From: Hymenobacter aerilatus | GTDB taxonomy: Bacteria > Bacteroidota > Bacteroidia > Cytophagales > Hymenobacteraceae | Direction: 5' to 3' | DNA: 64,000 bases | Assembly (NCBI RefSeq): GCF_022921095.1 | Contig: NZ_CP095053.1 | Coordinates: forward strand, 3,080,501-3,144,500 | Shown here: one piece after another, positions 8,619 to 18,201 of the stretch | How the letters are laid out: every line of letters begins with the position of its first letter | Numbering within the stretch: position 1 is the stretch's first letter | Notes under the pieces: generated by a model | Database searches by the model: none | What the model was told of the DNA's origin: nothing | What the model saw: the letters and a program-made list of their open reading frames with translations, nothing else | Translations under genes and position numbers: made by a program

Positions 8619-10091
8619 ATGCAATTTCTTCGTTTTACTAAATACATCGCATTCGCTGCAACGTTGGGTTTCTTTAGCTCTTGCAACGAGTTCTTGGATG
8701 TAAATGACAGCCCCAACGCAGTTCTAAACGCTCCTGCTACTACTGTGCTGGTATCAGCACAGACGCAATTGGGTTTCCTAATGGGGTCTGACCTGCACCG
8801 ATTCACTTCGATTCTGGTGCAACAAAACGCAGGCCAGGGGGGACCTTCTATTCAAACCGTTTTGTATGACCGTTATGTCATTACAGAAACGGATATAAAC
8901 AATGTGTGGCGCTTCAGTATTTACGGCGGTGCGCTAGCTGACATGCAAAGTCTGATTGCTCAGACAGCAGAGACCAGCCCTAAATATGCGGGCATTAGCC
9001 AGCTCATGCAGGCTTATCTTTTTTCTGTCACCACAGATGCATTTGGCGACATTCCCTACACTCAGGCCTTGCAGTTCGCTGGCAATGTGCAGCCGGCCTA
9101 TGATCCGTCACAGCAGGTATACGAAAACCTTATCACGCTAATTAACACTGGCCTAGAAAACATAGACAAGCAATCGGTTTTAACCCCTGGAGCCGATGAT
9201 CTTATCTATGCTGGTGATATGGCCAAATGGCGCCGCTTTGCAAATACGCTTAAGCTACGCCTTTACATTCACTATTTTCCAAAGCTTTCATCTAACGCTA
9301 CTACTGCATTTGCTTCATTACTTCAGGCTGGTCCTAGTGCCTTTATGACGGGTACGGCAGACAACTTCCAGCTTGCATTTGAAGCACTGTCGCAACGTAC
9401 TAATCCTATTCACCAATTCGAGACCAACCGAATAGGAAACTTCTTCCCAAGCTCTACCCTCGTGGATTTGATGAATGGTAAAGCTGACCCGCGCCGTGCA
9501 TCTTATTTTACCCAGTATCCAACAGGCAGTGGTCAGTATTTAGGCGCGGGTAATGGTACCGGGGTAGGAGCGCCTAATACCAATTTCTCGCGCATTGGAA
9601 CTTTTCTACGAGGTGCATCAACTGGTACGGGAGTGCAGGAATACGCGGGAGATGCGCCTATTCGGATGCTAACATTCGCGGAATACAATTTCATTCTAGC
9701 AGAATATTATGCTCGGACTGGTAATGTAGCAGCTGCACAAACCAGTTTCACGGCTGGCATCAACGCCTCTATGTCTATGGCAGGTGTGAGTACTGCTAAT
9801 TCAACTGCATACATAGCTGCTCGTCCTGCACTAGCGACTTTAAGTGCTGCTGATCAGATACGAGTGATTATTGAGGAAAAGTTTGTAGCCAGCTATGGCG
9901 TAGCAGTAGAGCCCTGGACAGACTGGCGCCGCACAAAATTCCCAGCGTTGACACCACCGTCCAACGCGCAGGAAACTGTTATTCCGCGTATTCTGCCTTA
10001 CTCTGATGTTGAGCGGGTATCCAATCCAGCTAATACCCCAGCTCGTCCTACCATTACGGCACCTAGTGTTTTCTGGGACCCAGGCGCTTAA
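8619..10091 (+). CDS. SusD/RagB-like nutrient-binding outer membrane lipoprotein
   Basis: The 490-residue lipoprotein begins MQFLRFTKYIAFAATLG and has a lipobox ending FFSSC, so it is anchored to the outer membrane facing out. It continues NEFLDVNDSPNAV, the usual start of the SusD-like_2 subgroup. Other subgroup signs are the NNVWRFSIYGGALADMQ helix, the SVTTDAFGDIPYTQAL segment, and near the end EKFVASYGVAVEPWTDWRRT. It caps the barrel made by the SusC protein 26 bases upstream, with which it must be co-transcribed. The subgroup is used for many oligomeric nutrients, so the ligand is open. Confidence 0.95.
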   Translation: MQFLRFTKYIAFAATLGFFSSCNEFLDVNDSPNAVLNAPATTVLVSAQTQLGFLMGSDLHRFTSILVQQNAGQGGPSIQTVLYDRYVITETDINNVWRFSIYGGALADMQSLIAQTAETSPKYAGISQLMQAYLFSVTTDAFGDIPYTQALQFAGNVQPAYDPSQQVYENLITLINTGLENIDKQSVLTPGADDLIYAGDMAKWRRFANTLKLRLYIHYFPKLSSNATTAFASLLQAGPSAFMTGTADNFQLAFEALSQRTNPIHQFETNRIGNFFPSSTLVDLMNGKADPRRASYFTQYPTGSGQYLGAGNGTGVGAPNTNFSRIGTFLRGASTGTGVQEYAGDAPIRMLTFAEYNFILAEYYARTGNVAAAQTSFTAGINASMSMAGVSTANSTAYIAARPALATLSAADQIRVIIEEKFVASYGVAVEPWTDWRRTKFPALTPPSNAQETVIPRILPYSDVERVSNPANTPARPTITAPSVFWDPGA

Positions 10092-10152
10092 ATGTTGCTA
10101 CCCATCATTTACATGGTGGCTTACATTCACCTCACAAAGACAGTACTCACTC

Positions 10153-10614
10153 ATGAAACAACCGTTTTATACTATATTTTTCCTTCTTTTTGCAGCACTT
10201 ACAATGCTCACCAGCTGCGAAAAAGATGACGTTTTGGATAACATGGTCATCCCACAGACGACTATCACATTTGATGACAACATCGATAAGATAACGGCTG
10301 ACTACAAAGTGAATAGCACACTCACTTTAAAAATAAGCGGGTTGAATACTGCTACCAGCGTACAGGTCACGTCACGCTACACAGCAAGCGGCGCCACTAA
10401 GACCAAAGAAGTAGCAACACTTATTCCTACTAATGGGGTAGCAACGTTGAGTGTGCCAGTTAGCGCTCTTCGTAATACCGCGGATGGTGCCATAACGGGT
10501 GCCACTACTACAACTGCTTCTCGCACCAGCAATACATATAGTTTGATTGTGAAAGCAACACTACCAAATAATATAACAGAACAACGCATCTTTTCTGCGA
10601 TTATCGTGCAGTAA
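10153..10614 (+). CDS. Small lipoprotein, third gene of the SusCD operon
   Basis: This 153-residue protein starts MKQPFYTIFFLLFAAL and has a lipobox LTSC at about residue 20, so it is a lipoprotein. I chose the ATG at 10153; the longer reading overlaps susD and adds no recognisable sequence. The mature part is Thr/Ser/Ala-rich with alternating beta-strand patterns (TLTLKISGL, VQVTSRYTASG), as in a single Ig-like domain. I do not recognise a specific family. It is 61 bases after susD and before a strong terminator, so it is probably an accessory surface protein of the same system. Confidence 0.8.
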   Translation: MKQPFYTIFFLLFAALTMLTSCEKDDVLDNMVIPQTTITFDDNIDKITADYKVNSTLTLKISGLNTATSVQVTSRYTASGATKTKEVATLIPTNGVATLSVPVSALRNTADGAITGATTTTASRTSNTYSLIVKATLPNNITEQRIFSAIIVQ

Positions 10615-10636
10615 AGTTCGTAACTGATATATAAAC

Positions 10637-10673
10637 GAGGCCTCTACAAATACGTAGAGGCCTCTTTCGTTTT
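10637..10673 (+). terminator. Terminator of the SusCD operon
   Basis: GAGGCCTCTAC (10637-10647) and GTAGAGGCCTC (10654-10664) form a perfect 11-base stem with a 6-base loop, followed by TTTCGTTTT. Confidence 0.9.
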
Positions 10674-10983
10674 AAATAAGTCAGGTTACAAACCAGAAGA
10701 GTCATAATATACTTTCTTTCTATAAGGCGATATCTAAATCGCTATGTAGGATAATCACAAAAATGACAGTTGGCCACTATGTGTTCATTGAAACTTTGTG
10801 CCTACTATTTTATGAGCTCTCGTTTCGTAGAAAAACCAAAGACAATCATTGTTAATTCTACCTGGGAGTATTTGCACTTCATGATCTTTCGATACAACCT
10901 TCGGAGAAGGTAGGTGGTACTACCCTCATTGGTTGGAGCTGGTTCTTGAGGTACCAATCATCTACATTCCACTTTCCTCTGTG
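10674..10983. other. Intergenic region, nothing recognised
   Basis: These 310 AT-rich bases between the SusCD terminator and the NmrA-like gene hold no convincing ORF, RNA or repeat. The promoter of the NmrA-like gene is presumably here, but no clean TAnnTTTG element was found. Confidence 0.5.
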
Positions 10984-11910
10984 ATGCCTACTAATCTGCA
11001 AGCCAATTCTACTGTCCCTTCCGCTACTATCGTGCTGGCTGGCGCTACCGGTGCTCTGGGTCTTCTTATTGCTCATCAGCTTCGCCAGCGAGGCGCTAAT
11101 GTGCGAGCTTTAGTACGCTCTAGTAGTAATTTGTCGGCCGAGGCCGAGTCGCTGCGCTTGCAGGGAGCCGAGGTGCTGGAGGTTGATTACAACGACTCTA
11201 CTGTCCTCATACAAGCCTGCCAGGGGGCCGATTGCGTAGTATCAGCGCTGTCGGGACTGCGAGCGGTGATTGTAGATGCTCAAACGCAATTGCTCAACGC
11301 GGCTGTGGCAGCTGGTGTACCGCGTTTTATCCCTTCTGATTATTCAGCCGATTTCACCCGCCTACCCGAAGGCTCAAACCGCAATTTCGACCTGCGTTGG
11401 GAGTTTCAGCACCGGCTCGATCAGGCACCTATCCAAGCTACCTCCATTCTCAGTGGCATGTTCATGGACCTGCTGACCGGACAGGCACCGCTCATTCAGC
11501 CCGGTATTCACCGCATCATCTATTGGGGCGACGCCGACCAGCCCCTGGACTTCACGACCATGCGTAACACGGCGGCCTACACGGCTGCTACCGCCCTTGA
11601 CCCTACCACACCCCGCTACCTGCGCATTGCCGGCGAGGTAGCCACCCCGCGCGATTTGCAAATCATTGCCACTGCGGCTACCGGCCACCCCTATAAGTTG
11701 CTGCGGGTAGGCGGCCTAGGTGTGCTCGAAACCATGAGCAGGGTAACAAAAACACTCTTACCGGCTAAAAACGAGGTGTTTCCGCCATGGCAGGGCATGC
11801 AATATCTGCACAACATGCTCAGTGGCCAAGCCAAACTCTCAACGCTGGACAACAACCGTTATCCTGGCATTCGCTGGACGAAGGTGCAAGAGGTGCTGCA
11901 AAAGCCATAG
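10984..11910 (+). CDS. NmrA/isoflavone-reductase-like NAD(P)-binding protein
   Basis: The 308-residue protein carries an N-terminal Rossmann fold with the dinucleotide motif GATGALGLL near residue 20 and RALVRSSS after the second strand, which suggests NADP(H) binding. It belongs to the atypical short-chain dehydrogenases of the NmrA/isoflavone-reductase type. FIPSDYSADF at the usual active-site place lacks the classical YxxxK of standard SDRs. The substrate is unknown. I chose the ATG at 10984; a TTG start at 10933 would add 17 residues of no clear use. It seems to be a single gene, with 216 bases before the next start. Confidence 0.82.
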   Translation: MPTNLQANSTVPSATIVLAGATGALGLLIAHQLRQRGANVRALVRSSSNLSAEAESLRLQGAEVLEVDYNDSTVLIQACQGADCVVSALSGLRAVIVDAQTQLLNAAVAAGVPRFIPSDYSADFTRLPEGSNRNFDLRWEFQHRLDQAPIQATSILSGMFMDLLTGQAPLIQPGIHRIIYWGDADQPLDFTTMRNTAAYTAATALDPTTPRYLRIAGEVATPRDLQIIATAATGHPYKLLRVGGLGVLETMSRVTKTLLPAKNEVFPPWQGMQYLHNMLSGQAKLSTLDNNRYPGIRWTKVQEVLQKP

Positions 11911-12126
11911 TAGCTTTGCGGTGCCTATCAATCGGCATGCAATACGACGCTTATAACGTTACCCAACGTCCTGCACCCATGGTATTAATTTACAAATTGG
12001 GTAGTGTAGGCGCAGCGTGGCCGCTCCCACTAATTATTAGGCAAACCTGTGTACGTAGGCCATTACGACCTGCAGCGTAATCTGCTACTTGCCAGTACCC
12101 TGTATCATATAGTCCTACTCCTGTCT

Positions 12127-12957
12127 ATGGATATACGCCCGCAGAACAACCCAATGCATTGGAAGCAACGTGCGTACCGTATCATCTTCGAGTCGGATAC
12201 GCCAGCCGGGCAGGCCTTCGACACGGTGCTGCTCGTGGCCATTGTACTGAGCGTACTTACAGTAATGCTGGAAAGCGTGGCGCACATTGCAGCGCAACAC
12301 GGCCAGTTTTTACGAGCAGTGGAGTGGGTATTCACCGGATTGTTTCTGGTAGAGTACATTATTCGGCTAGTGGTGGTACGCCGGCCCCTGGCCTACGCGC
12401 TGAGTTTGCTAGGCATTATTGACCTACTAGCGGTGTTACCCACGCTGGCCTCTTTAGCAATGATTGGCAGCCATTACTTAGTTGTCATTCGCACGTTGCG
12501 GCTGCTGCGCGTGTTTCGTATTTTCAAGCTGGGGCGCTTTGTGGGCGAAGGCGAGTTTATTGTGGATGCACTGAAAGCCAGTCGCTTCAAGATTCTAGTG
12601 TTTCTAACGGCCGTTTTGACGATTGTGATTGTCATTGGAACGTTCATGTACGTCGTAGAAGGCGGCAAGAACGGTTTTACCAGCATTCCTCAGAGTATCT
12701 ACTGGGCCATCGTAACGTTGACGACCGTGGGTTACGGCGACATCTCACCGGTCACGGTGCTGGGCCGAACTATGGCCTCTATTCTGATGATTCTGGGCTA
12801 TGCCATCATTGCTGTGCCCACAGGGATTGTATCAGCCCAAATGGCACGCCCTACCACCGATGCGCCTACCTTCAAGCAGGCAACTTGCCACATATGCCAA
12901 GCCAATGGCCACCGCGATGACGCCGAATTCTGTTGGAATTGCGGGGAGAAACTGTAG
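12127..12957 (+). CDS. Voltage-gated potassium-type ion channel with C-terminal zinc ribbon
   Basis: The 276-residue membrane protein has the six-helix plan of Kv-type channels. S4 carries regularly spaced arginines (VVIRTLRLLRVFRIFKLGRF, about residues 119-138), and the pore loop holds the potassium filter TVGYGD near residues 200-205, followed by the S6 helix (ASILMILGYAIIAVPTGIVS). After S6 comes a short tail ending in two CxxC pairs (CHIC at about 254 and CWNC at about 269), a compact zinc ribbon. The ATG at 12127 gives a short cytoplasmic N-terminus before S1; the longer reading adds an unlikely hydrophobic stretch. It would conduct potassium across the inner membrane in response to voltage. 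No clear operon partner. Confidence 0.9.
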   Translation: MDIRPQNNPMHWKQRAYRIIFESDTPAGQAFDTVLLVAIVLSVLTVMLESVAHIAAQHGQFLRAVEWVFTGLFLVEYIIRLVVVRRPLAYALSLLGIIDLLAVLPTLASLAMIGSHYLVVIRTLRLLRVFRIFKLGRFVGEGEFIVDALKASRFKILVFLTAVLTIVIVIGTFMYVVEGGKNGFTSIPQSIYWAIVTLTTVGYGDISPVTVLGRTMASILMILGYAIIAVPTGIVSAQMARPTTDAPTFKQATCHICQANGHRDDAEFCWNCGEKL

Positions 12958-12998
12958 AAGCCGTTACATCCTGCGCTGTGCCGGATACAGCACTGGGT

Positions 12999-13433
12999 TT
13001 AGGCTGCCGCTAACCATGGCTGCATCATTCTTTTCAATTCCTCTCCGCTAAAGCTAAACTTGACACTGCTGGTGCCTACTAGAATACGAGTTGTGTAAGT
13101 AGTAGACCAAAGAAACTTTTGCTCCTCAAGCCGTTCGATACACGACCACGGAATGAGTAATGGAGGATGGCCCACACGAAAAAGAAATACGACGGACAAC
13201 GATAAACCAGATGCCGACGCAGCTGCTTTGATTACGCCGTTGTACCTAGCGAAGCCCAGTTTCGCCTGGTGCAGCTGGAACTGCGAGTCCGCTATCTCCT
13301 CCTCTGCAACTTGAAATTGTGTGGACAGTTGATACCAACCAAAAAAGGAGATGAGTTTGCACACCACACACCAGAAACCTATGAACACAGTTATGAACGC
13401 CGGAATAACTAGAAGTAACGACGAATTATTCAT
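12999..13433 (-). CDS. Small membrane protein of unknown function
   Basis: This 144-residue protein is not recognised. It starts MNNSSLLLVIPAF with one strong membrane helix (about residues 5-32). A soluble part follows with a second weaker hydrophobic patch (SGLSLSVVFLFRVG) and a strand-rich end (LIPWSCIERLEEQ, TRILVGTSSVKFSFSG), a pattern seen in small PH-like membrane-attached domains. It is convergent with the channel gene and divergent from sbcC. I call it real because it fills an otherwise empty gap and reads like a protein. Confidence 0.6.
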   Translation of the reverse strand: MNNSSLLLVIPAFITVFIGFWCVVCKLISFFGWYQLSTQFQVAEEEIADSQFQLHQAKLGFARYNGVIKAAASASGLSLSVVFLFRVGHPPLLIPWSCIERLEEQKFLWSTTYTTRILVGTSSVKFSFSGEELKRMMQPWLAAA

Positions 13434-13570
13434 GCAATAAATAACTACAATTCGTTGCTTATATCACGTACTCACATTCATTTCTACATTAAAAGATAAA
13501 TCTGCCCCCTCGTTCTATACAGTTTCTTTCGGCGCAGTAACTTCGTGGTCCGCCCTGCTTCTTACGCCCC

Positions 13571-16500
13571 ATGAAAATTCTCCGCGTCCGCTTTTTTAAT
13601 CTCAACTCCCTGCGCGGGGAGCATTTCGTTGATTTCAGCACTGCGCCCCTAGCTGACGCGGGTTTGTTTGCCATTACTGGCCCCACTGGTGCCGGCAAAA
13701 CCACCATTCTCGATGCCGTTACGCTGGCGCTCTATGGCCAAGTGCCCCGCCACGAGGGTAGCGGCCCGGAGCAGGTGATGAGCCACGGCACTGGCGAGAG
13801 TTGGGCCGAGGTAGAGTTTCAGGTGAACGGCAAAACCTACCGTTCGAAGTGGGGGCAGTACCGTGCCAGGCGCAAGCCCGGTGGCAACCTCCAAGACCCA
13901 AAAATGGAGCTGAGCGAGCAGCCCGAAACGCCCAATCCTGAAGCACCAGAGAAATGGCCGATTCTGGAAAGCTACAAGTCGCGGGTGCCCGTGCGCGTAG
14001 CCGAGCTAAGCGGGCTGGAATACCGACAGTTTCTGCGTTCGGTGCTACTGGCCCAGGGCGATTTTACGCGGTTTCTGAAATCGAGCCCCGGCGAGCGGGC
14101 GCAGTTGTTGGAGAAGATTACTGATACGCGTAAGTACTCCGATATTTCAGTGGCAGCGTTCCAACGGGCTAAGGAAGAAGCCCAGCGGGTAGAGCAACTG
14201 CAAACAGGCCTAGCCGGTGTAGCGCTGCTGTCGGCCGAGGAGGTAGGGGCGCTGGAAGCCGAAGCTCAGGAATTGACCATCCAGCTCGAAGCTACTACCG
14301 CCACCCAAGAACAGTTGCGTGAAGCTCGCCAGTGGCACCAGAAGCTGCATGACCTGCGCCAGCGCCAGCACACCACCCAGCAGCGCCAGCAGCAACTCAT
14401 TGCCCAAGCCGCCTCGCTGGAACCACTACGGCAGCGTTTGACGCTGCATCAGCAAGCCGCGCCTTTTGCCACCGACTATGCTTTGCTTCGACAAGCCGAG
14501 CAGCAGCTAGGCCAGCTGCGCGGCGAGGTAGGCCAATTGCAAGAGCAGCTACCGCAGCTACAAGAGCGACGCGCTACCGCCGAAGACGCGTTGCATGCTG
14601 CCCGCGAGGCCCATACGCAGGCCACTGCCGCCCAAGCAGAGCAGGAACCCAAGCTGCGCGCCGCCGAATTGCTTGATCACCAACTACAGGAGAGTCAACA
14701 GCAGCTTGACAAAGGCAAAACAGAATACGAGGAAAAAAACGAGCAGTGCAAGCGCATAAAGACCACGGCTGAGCAGGCCACCAAGCAAGCAAACGCCCTC
14801 CGGGAGCAGGTGAAGGATGCTGAGAAGTGGCTTTTGATCAATAAGGTAGTGAGCGAGCTAGGGTCGGAGCTGCCAGAGTTAGCGGCCAATTTGCAGCAGT
14901 GGACCAGCCTGCGTACGGCACTTGGACAGCTAGAGCAGCGCCTACACGAAGCCCAACAGCGCCAGCGAAAAGCCGCTACCGAAGCCGCCACGCAACAGCA
15001 CGCCACTGATACCGCCCGGCAGCAGCACGCCAGCCTGAGCAGCCGCTACGAAGCCGCTGGGGAGGCCCGCGCTACCTGGCTGCACCGCCTGCGCCACCAC
15101 GTAAGAGGGTTGCAGCAGGAGCAAGAGCGCGAACAGCAGCACTGGGACGACTTGCGGCGCAGTCTGCAATTGCAACAGCTTGTCCTGTCGCATACCGATA
15201 CGCGCTTGTTGCTGGAAGCTGGTCTACCGTGCCCGGTATGCGGCGCTACCGAGCATCCGTATGTAGCTGGTGTGCTAGGAGTAAGCGAAGACTCCTTCCA
15301 GCGTGACCGGCAACGAGAGGAAACGCTTAGCCAGCGGGTGCGGGCGCTGGGCACCCGCTTCAACCGCCTGAACACCTATGTAACAGTATTGGAGCAAGCC
15401 GGTCCGGAGCCGACTGCTGCCGAAGCTCCTACCCTGCAGTTGCTGCCCGAAACAGCCGAGAAGAGCGCCATCGAAGAAGTGAAAGCCTTGGTGGCCTCGC
15501 TTCAAGAGCTGCGCAATCAGCTGGTGACTGCCGACCAACGGGTGCATCAGGCATCTACCCAGTATACTGCGACCACTCGTCAGCAACAGGAATACGCCGA
15601 TATAGCCAGCAGCCTGGCGCAGGAGCTGGCCGATGCAAAGGACCAGATAGGCCCCGTGCAGGCCATCATTCAGAGTCAGGCGGCATACTTCGGCTTGTCA
15701 TTCGCCGCCCAGAATGGACCTACTCTGATGGAGCAGGCTCGTGGGCGCTTAGTGGAGTTTGACCAGAAGACGAAACAGCTCAACACAGCCAAGCAGGAAC
15801 TTGGGGCCGTGGATGTGGCCGCCACCCGCGCCGCCGCCGACCAGCAGGAGCTACAAGCTTGGCTGAAAGCGCGCAAGCAAAGCCTGGTTGACCTACACGA
15901 CGCCATCCAGCAACAGCGGCGGCAGCGCCACGAGCTGCTGCCCGAGCCTAATATAGCCCACGCCCGCCAGCAGCTCGAAACGGCCCTCCGCACCGCCGAC
16001 CAGCATCGCCAGCAGGCCGAGCAACAGCTGCAACAGCACGCCACCACACTCACCTTGGCGACAGATAAGCTGCGCCAGCGCGAGCAAGATGTTGCGAAAC
16101 AGCAGCAATTGCAAGTCGAGCGTCACGCTACCCTATCGGCGGCGCTGGGTGCGGCCGGCCTCGCGCCCGACCCGGGCATCCTCCCTACCCTGCTCCTACC
16201 TGATGCGGAGGCAGGCAACCTGCAAAGCCAGTTGCGCCGCCACGAGCAGGATGTGCACCTAGCTGAGCAAACCCTACAAGAAACCGCCGAGCAACTGCAG
16301 CAGGAGGAAACCCGCGCCCTTAGTATAGAGTCGCCGGAAACGATCAGCCAACAGCTCACCACCAACACCCAGCAACTGGCTACTCTCAATCAGCAGTTGG
16401 GCCAACGCCAGCAGCGCCTCGCCGACCACCGCGCGGGGGTAGCTAAGCACGCTTCGCTGGTGGTAGAAATTGAAAAGCAGCAGCAGGAAGCCCGGCGCTG

Positions 16501-17011
16501 GCGCCAGCTCACTGACCTCATCGGCTCAGCCGACGGCAAGAAGTTCAGCGAGTTTGCCCAGGGCCTGACGCTGGCCCGGCTGGTGGATCTGGCGAACCGC
16601 CACCTGCACCGCTTCACGGACCGCTACCGCATCAGCCGCAACCCGCAGGAGCACCTCGATCTACTCATCACCGACCACTACCAGGCCGACAACGTGCGCT
16701 CCATGAACTCGCTATCGGGTGGAGAAAGCTTCTTGGTGAGCTTGGCGCTGGCCCTGGGCCTCTCGGAACTGGCCGGCCGCAAAACGCAAATCGACACGCT
16801 CTTTATCGACGAAGGCTTCGGCACCCTCGACCCCGATACGCTCGACGTGGCCCTATCGGCGCTGGAGACGTTGCAGGGCACGGGCAAAACCATTGGCATC
16901 ATCTCCCACGTGGAGGCCCTAAAGGAACGCGTGAGCACGCAAATCAACGTGCGCAAGGGCGCAGGCGGCGTAAGCTCGTTGCGGGTGGTAGGATTTGGGG
17001 AGGAAGTGTAG
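13571..17011 (+). CDS. sbcC: Exonuclease subunit SbcC (Rad50-type ATPase)
   Basis: SbcC is the SMC-like ATPase that holds DNA and drives SbcD. The 1146-residue protein has an N-terminal half-ATPase with Walker A GPTGAGKT at residues 37-44. Two very long Gln/Ala/Leu-rich coiled coils flank a zinc hook CPVC (Cys 554 and 557). The C-terminal half-ATPase has the signature SLSGGESFLVSLALALG, Walker B TLFIDEGFGTLD and the H-loop ISHVEALKE. The length fits Bacteroidota SbcC. Its partner sbcD ends 8.9 kb upstream, with six unrelated genes in between. The gene is GC-rich like sbcD. Confidence 0.96.
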   Translation: MKILRVRFFNLNSLRGEHFVDFSTAPLADAGLFAITGPTGAGKTTILDAVTLALYGQVPRHEGSGPEQVMSHGTGESWAEVEFQVNGKTYRSKWGQYRARRKPGGNLQDPKMELSEQPETPNPEAPEKWPILESYKSRVPVRVAELSGLEYRQFLRSVLLAQGDFTRFLKSSPGERAQLLEKITDTRKYSDISVAAFQRAKEEAQRVEQLQTGLAGVALLSAEEVGALEAEAQELTIQLEATTATQEQLREARQWHQKLHDLRQRQHTTQQRQQQLIAQAASLEPLRQRLTLHQQAAPFATDYALLRQAEQQLGQLRGEVGQLQEQLPQLQERRATAEDALHAAREAHTQATAAQAEQEPKLRAAELLDHQLQESQQQLDKGKTEYEEKNEQCKRIKTTAEQATKQANALREQVKDAEKWLLINKVVSELGSELPELAANLQQWTSLRTALGQLEQRLHEAQQRQRKAATEAATQQHATDTARQQHASLSSRYEAAGEARATWLHRLRHHVRGLQQEQEREQQHWDDLRRSLQLQQLVLSHTDTRLLLEAGLPCPVCGATEHPYVAGVLGVSEDSFQRDRQREETLSQRVRALGTRFNRLNTYVTVLEQAGPEPTAAEAPTLQLLPETAEKSAIEEVKALVASLQELRNQLVTADQRVHQASTQYTATTRQQQEYADIASSLAQELADAKDQIGPVQAIIQSQAAYFGLSFAAQNGPTLMEQARGRLVEFDQKTKQLNTAKQELGAVDVAATRAAADQQELQAWLKARKQSLVDLHDAIQQQRRQRHELLPEPNIAHARQQLETALRTADQHRQQAEQQLQQHATTLTLATDKLRQREQDVAKQQQLQVERHATLSAALGAAGLAPDPGILPTLLLPDAEAGNLQSQLRRHEQDVHLAEQTLQETAEQLQQEETRALSIESPETISQQLTTNTQQLATLNQQLGQRQQRLADHRAGVAKHASLVVEIEKQQQEARRWRQLTDLIGSADGKKFSEFAQGLTLARLVDLANRHLHRFTDRYRISRNPQEHLDLLITDHYQADNVRSMNSLSGGESFLVSLALALGLSELAGRKTQIDTLFIDEGFGTLDPDTLDVALSALETLQGTGKTIGIISHVEALKERVSTQINVRKGAGGVSSLRVVGFGEEV

Positions 17012-17032
17012 CGCAGACTCTCAAGCTTAAAT

Positions 17033-18097
17033 CTACTGCGCGGCCGCCCGTATCTCCGTCCACGTCCAATAGCGGCGCGAGTTAATGCTGGCATAGCTCC
17101 GCCGAAAAAACGCTACGACTTCATTTTCTATTACCTCGGCGGGGATGGAAGATGCATACAGCGGGCGTTGGTCGGGGTCGGCGTAGCGCTGAGCTTTGGT
17201 GAGACCCTTGCCGGAAAGGCGCAGTAGCGGACCTGTATCTGTAACGCCATCGTGGGTCCAGCGACGGGTAGTTTGCTCCAACTTGTTCAAACGGTCAGCC
17301 AACGTATCAAGCGGTAGACGCGGTAAGGTAGGACGTGATTCGAGGTCAATCCACGTGGTGTATTTGTACTCGAATTCATAGCGCTGGCCGTCGTACAGGC
17401 TCAGCACCATATCGAAACCTGCTGTGGGGCCATACAGCGCGTAGTAAGGTAGCGGCTCCGGCGTGCGTACTACCATCAGCCCGATTTCAGGATAAGGCGC
17501 GTGTGTGGTAGCTGCGCTCTGCATGATAGCCGCGGCCTGCTTTATTCGCTCGTACTCAGGCAGCCACACAGCACACTCGCCCGCTGGGTTTTCCAGCACC
17601 GCCGCGAAGCGCGGTAGAAACCATTCAAACTTTTCGGCCGAAGCCTCGTCCTCACGCCGACGACGGGCAGGTGCGCCAAACGGCTCGTAAAATCGCGCCT
17701 TTTCCTCGGCGTTCAGCCAGCATACCAATTGCAAGGCGTGGTCGGCTTGCGGGTCGTGCCAGTCGATTTCGCGGAAGTCGCCGAGGGTAGCCACCAGGCG
17801 CAGCAGGTGCTCGTGGCGCAGCGCCAGCGCCGGATTCAGCAGACTCCACACGCCTACAAATCCATCTACATCAAAGTGGTTGGCTGATACGGCTTGTGCT
17901 TCCAGTCCCGGCGTGGCGGGCTGGTGCAAGGCGCGCAGCACCGAGCCAGCACTGGTATCGTCGCGCAGAGGCTCGGGTGTGGCCGCACCACGCCAGTGCG
18001 CTAGCGTGAGGGCAGCACCCAGGCCAGTGCTATCTACCAGAATGGTAGGCTGCCGCCGCAACTGCGCAAATGGGACAAAAAAGCGGGAGGAAATCAT
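17033..18097 (-). CDS. Conserved hypothetical protein
   Basis: I do not recognise this 354-residue soluble protein. It has no signal peptide or membrane helix. Features include an N-terminal FVPFAQLRRQPTILVDSTG, a segment NHFDVDGFVGVWSLLNP that resembles the Asp/His-rich motif of DHH-type phosphoesterases only superficially, and an acidic middle. A C-terminal region has EFEYKYTTWIDLESRP and DTGPLLRLSG. Composition and codon use are like the neighbours, so it is a resident gene. It runs convergent to sbcC with 21 bases between stops. No function can be assigned. Confidence 0.75.
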   Translation of the reverse strand: MISSRFFVPFAQLRRQPTILVDSTGLGAALTLAHWRGAATPEPLRDDTSAGSVLRALHQPATPGLEAQAVSANHFDVDGFVGVWSLLNPALALRHEHLLRLVATLGDFREIDWHDPQADHALQLVCWLNAEEKARFYEPFGAPARRRREDEASAEKFEWFLPRFAAVLENPAGECAVWLPEYERIKQAAAIMQSAATTHAPYPEIGLMVVRTPEPLPYYALYGPTAGFDMVLSLYDGQRYEFEYKYTTWIDLESRPTLPRLPLDTLADRLNKLEQTTRRWTHDGVTDTGPLLRLSGKGLTKAQRYADPDQRPLYASSIPAEVIENEVVAFFRRSYASINSRRYWTWTEIRAAAQ

Positions 18098-18201
18098 ACA
18101 GGTAAAAGTAGTAGCCTACTGGTTATCGGTATGGAGGCAACAATTACAAATGTCTCTTTCACTCTTTATAATCCTATACAATATTTACACCCAACATAAA
18201 T

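Noticed and set aside
17033..18097. DHH-family phosphoesterase call for the hypothetical protein
   Set aside because: Only one Asp/His-rich segment is similar; the other DHH motifs are missing.
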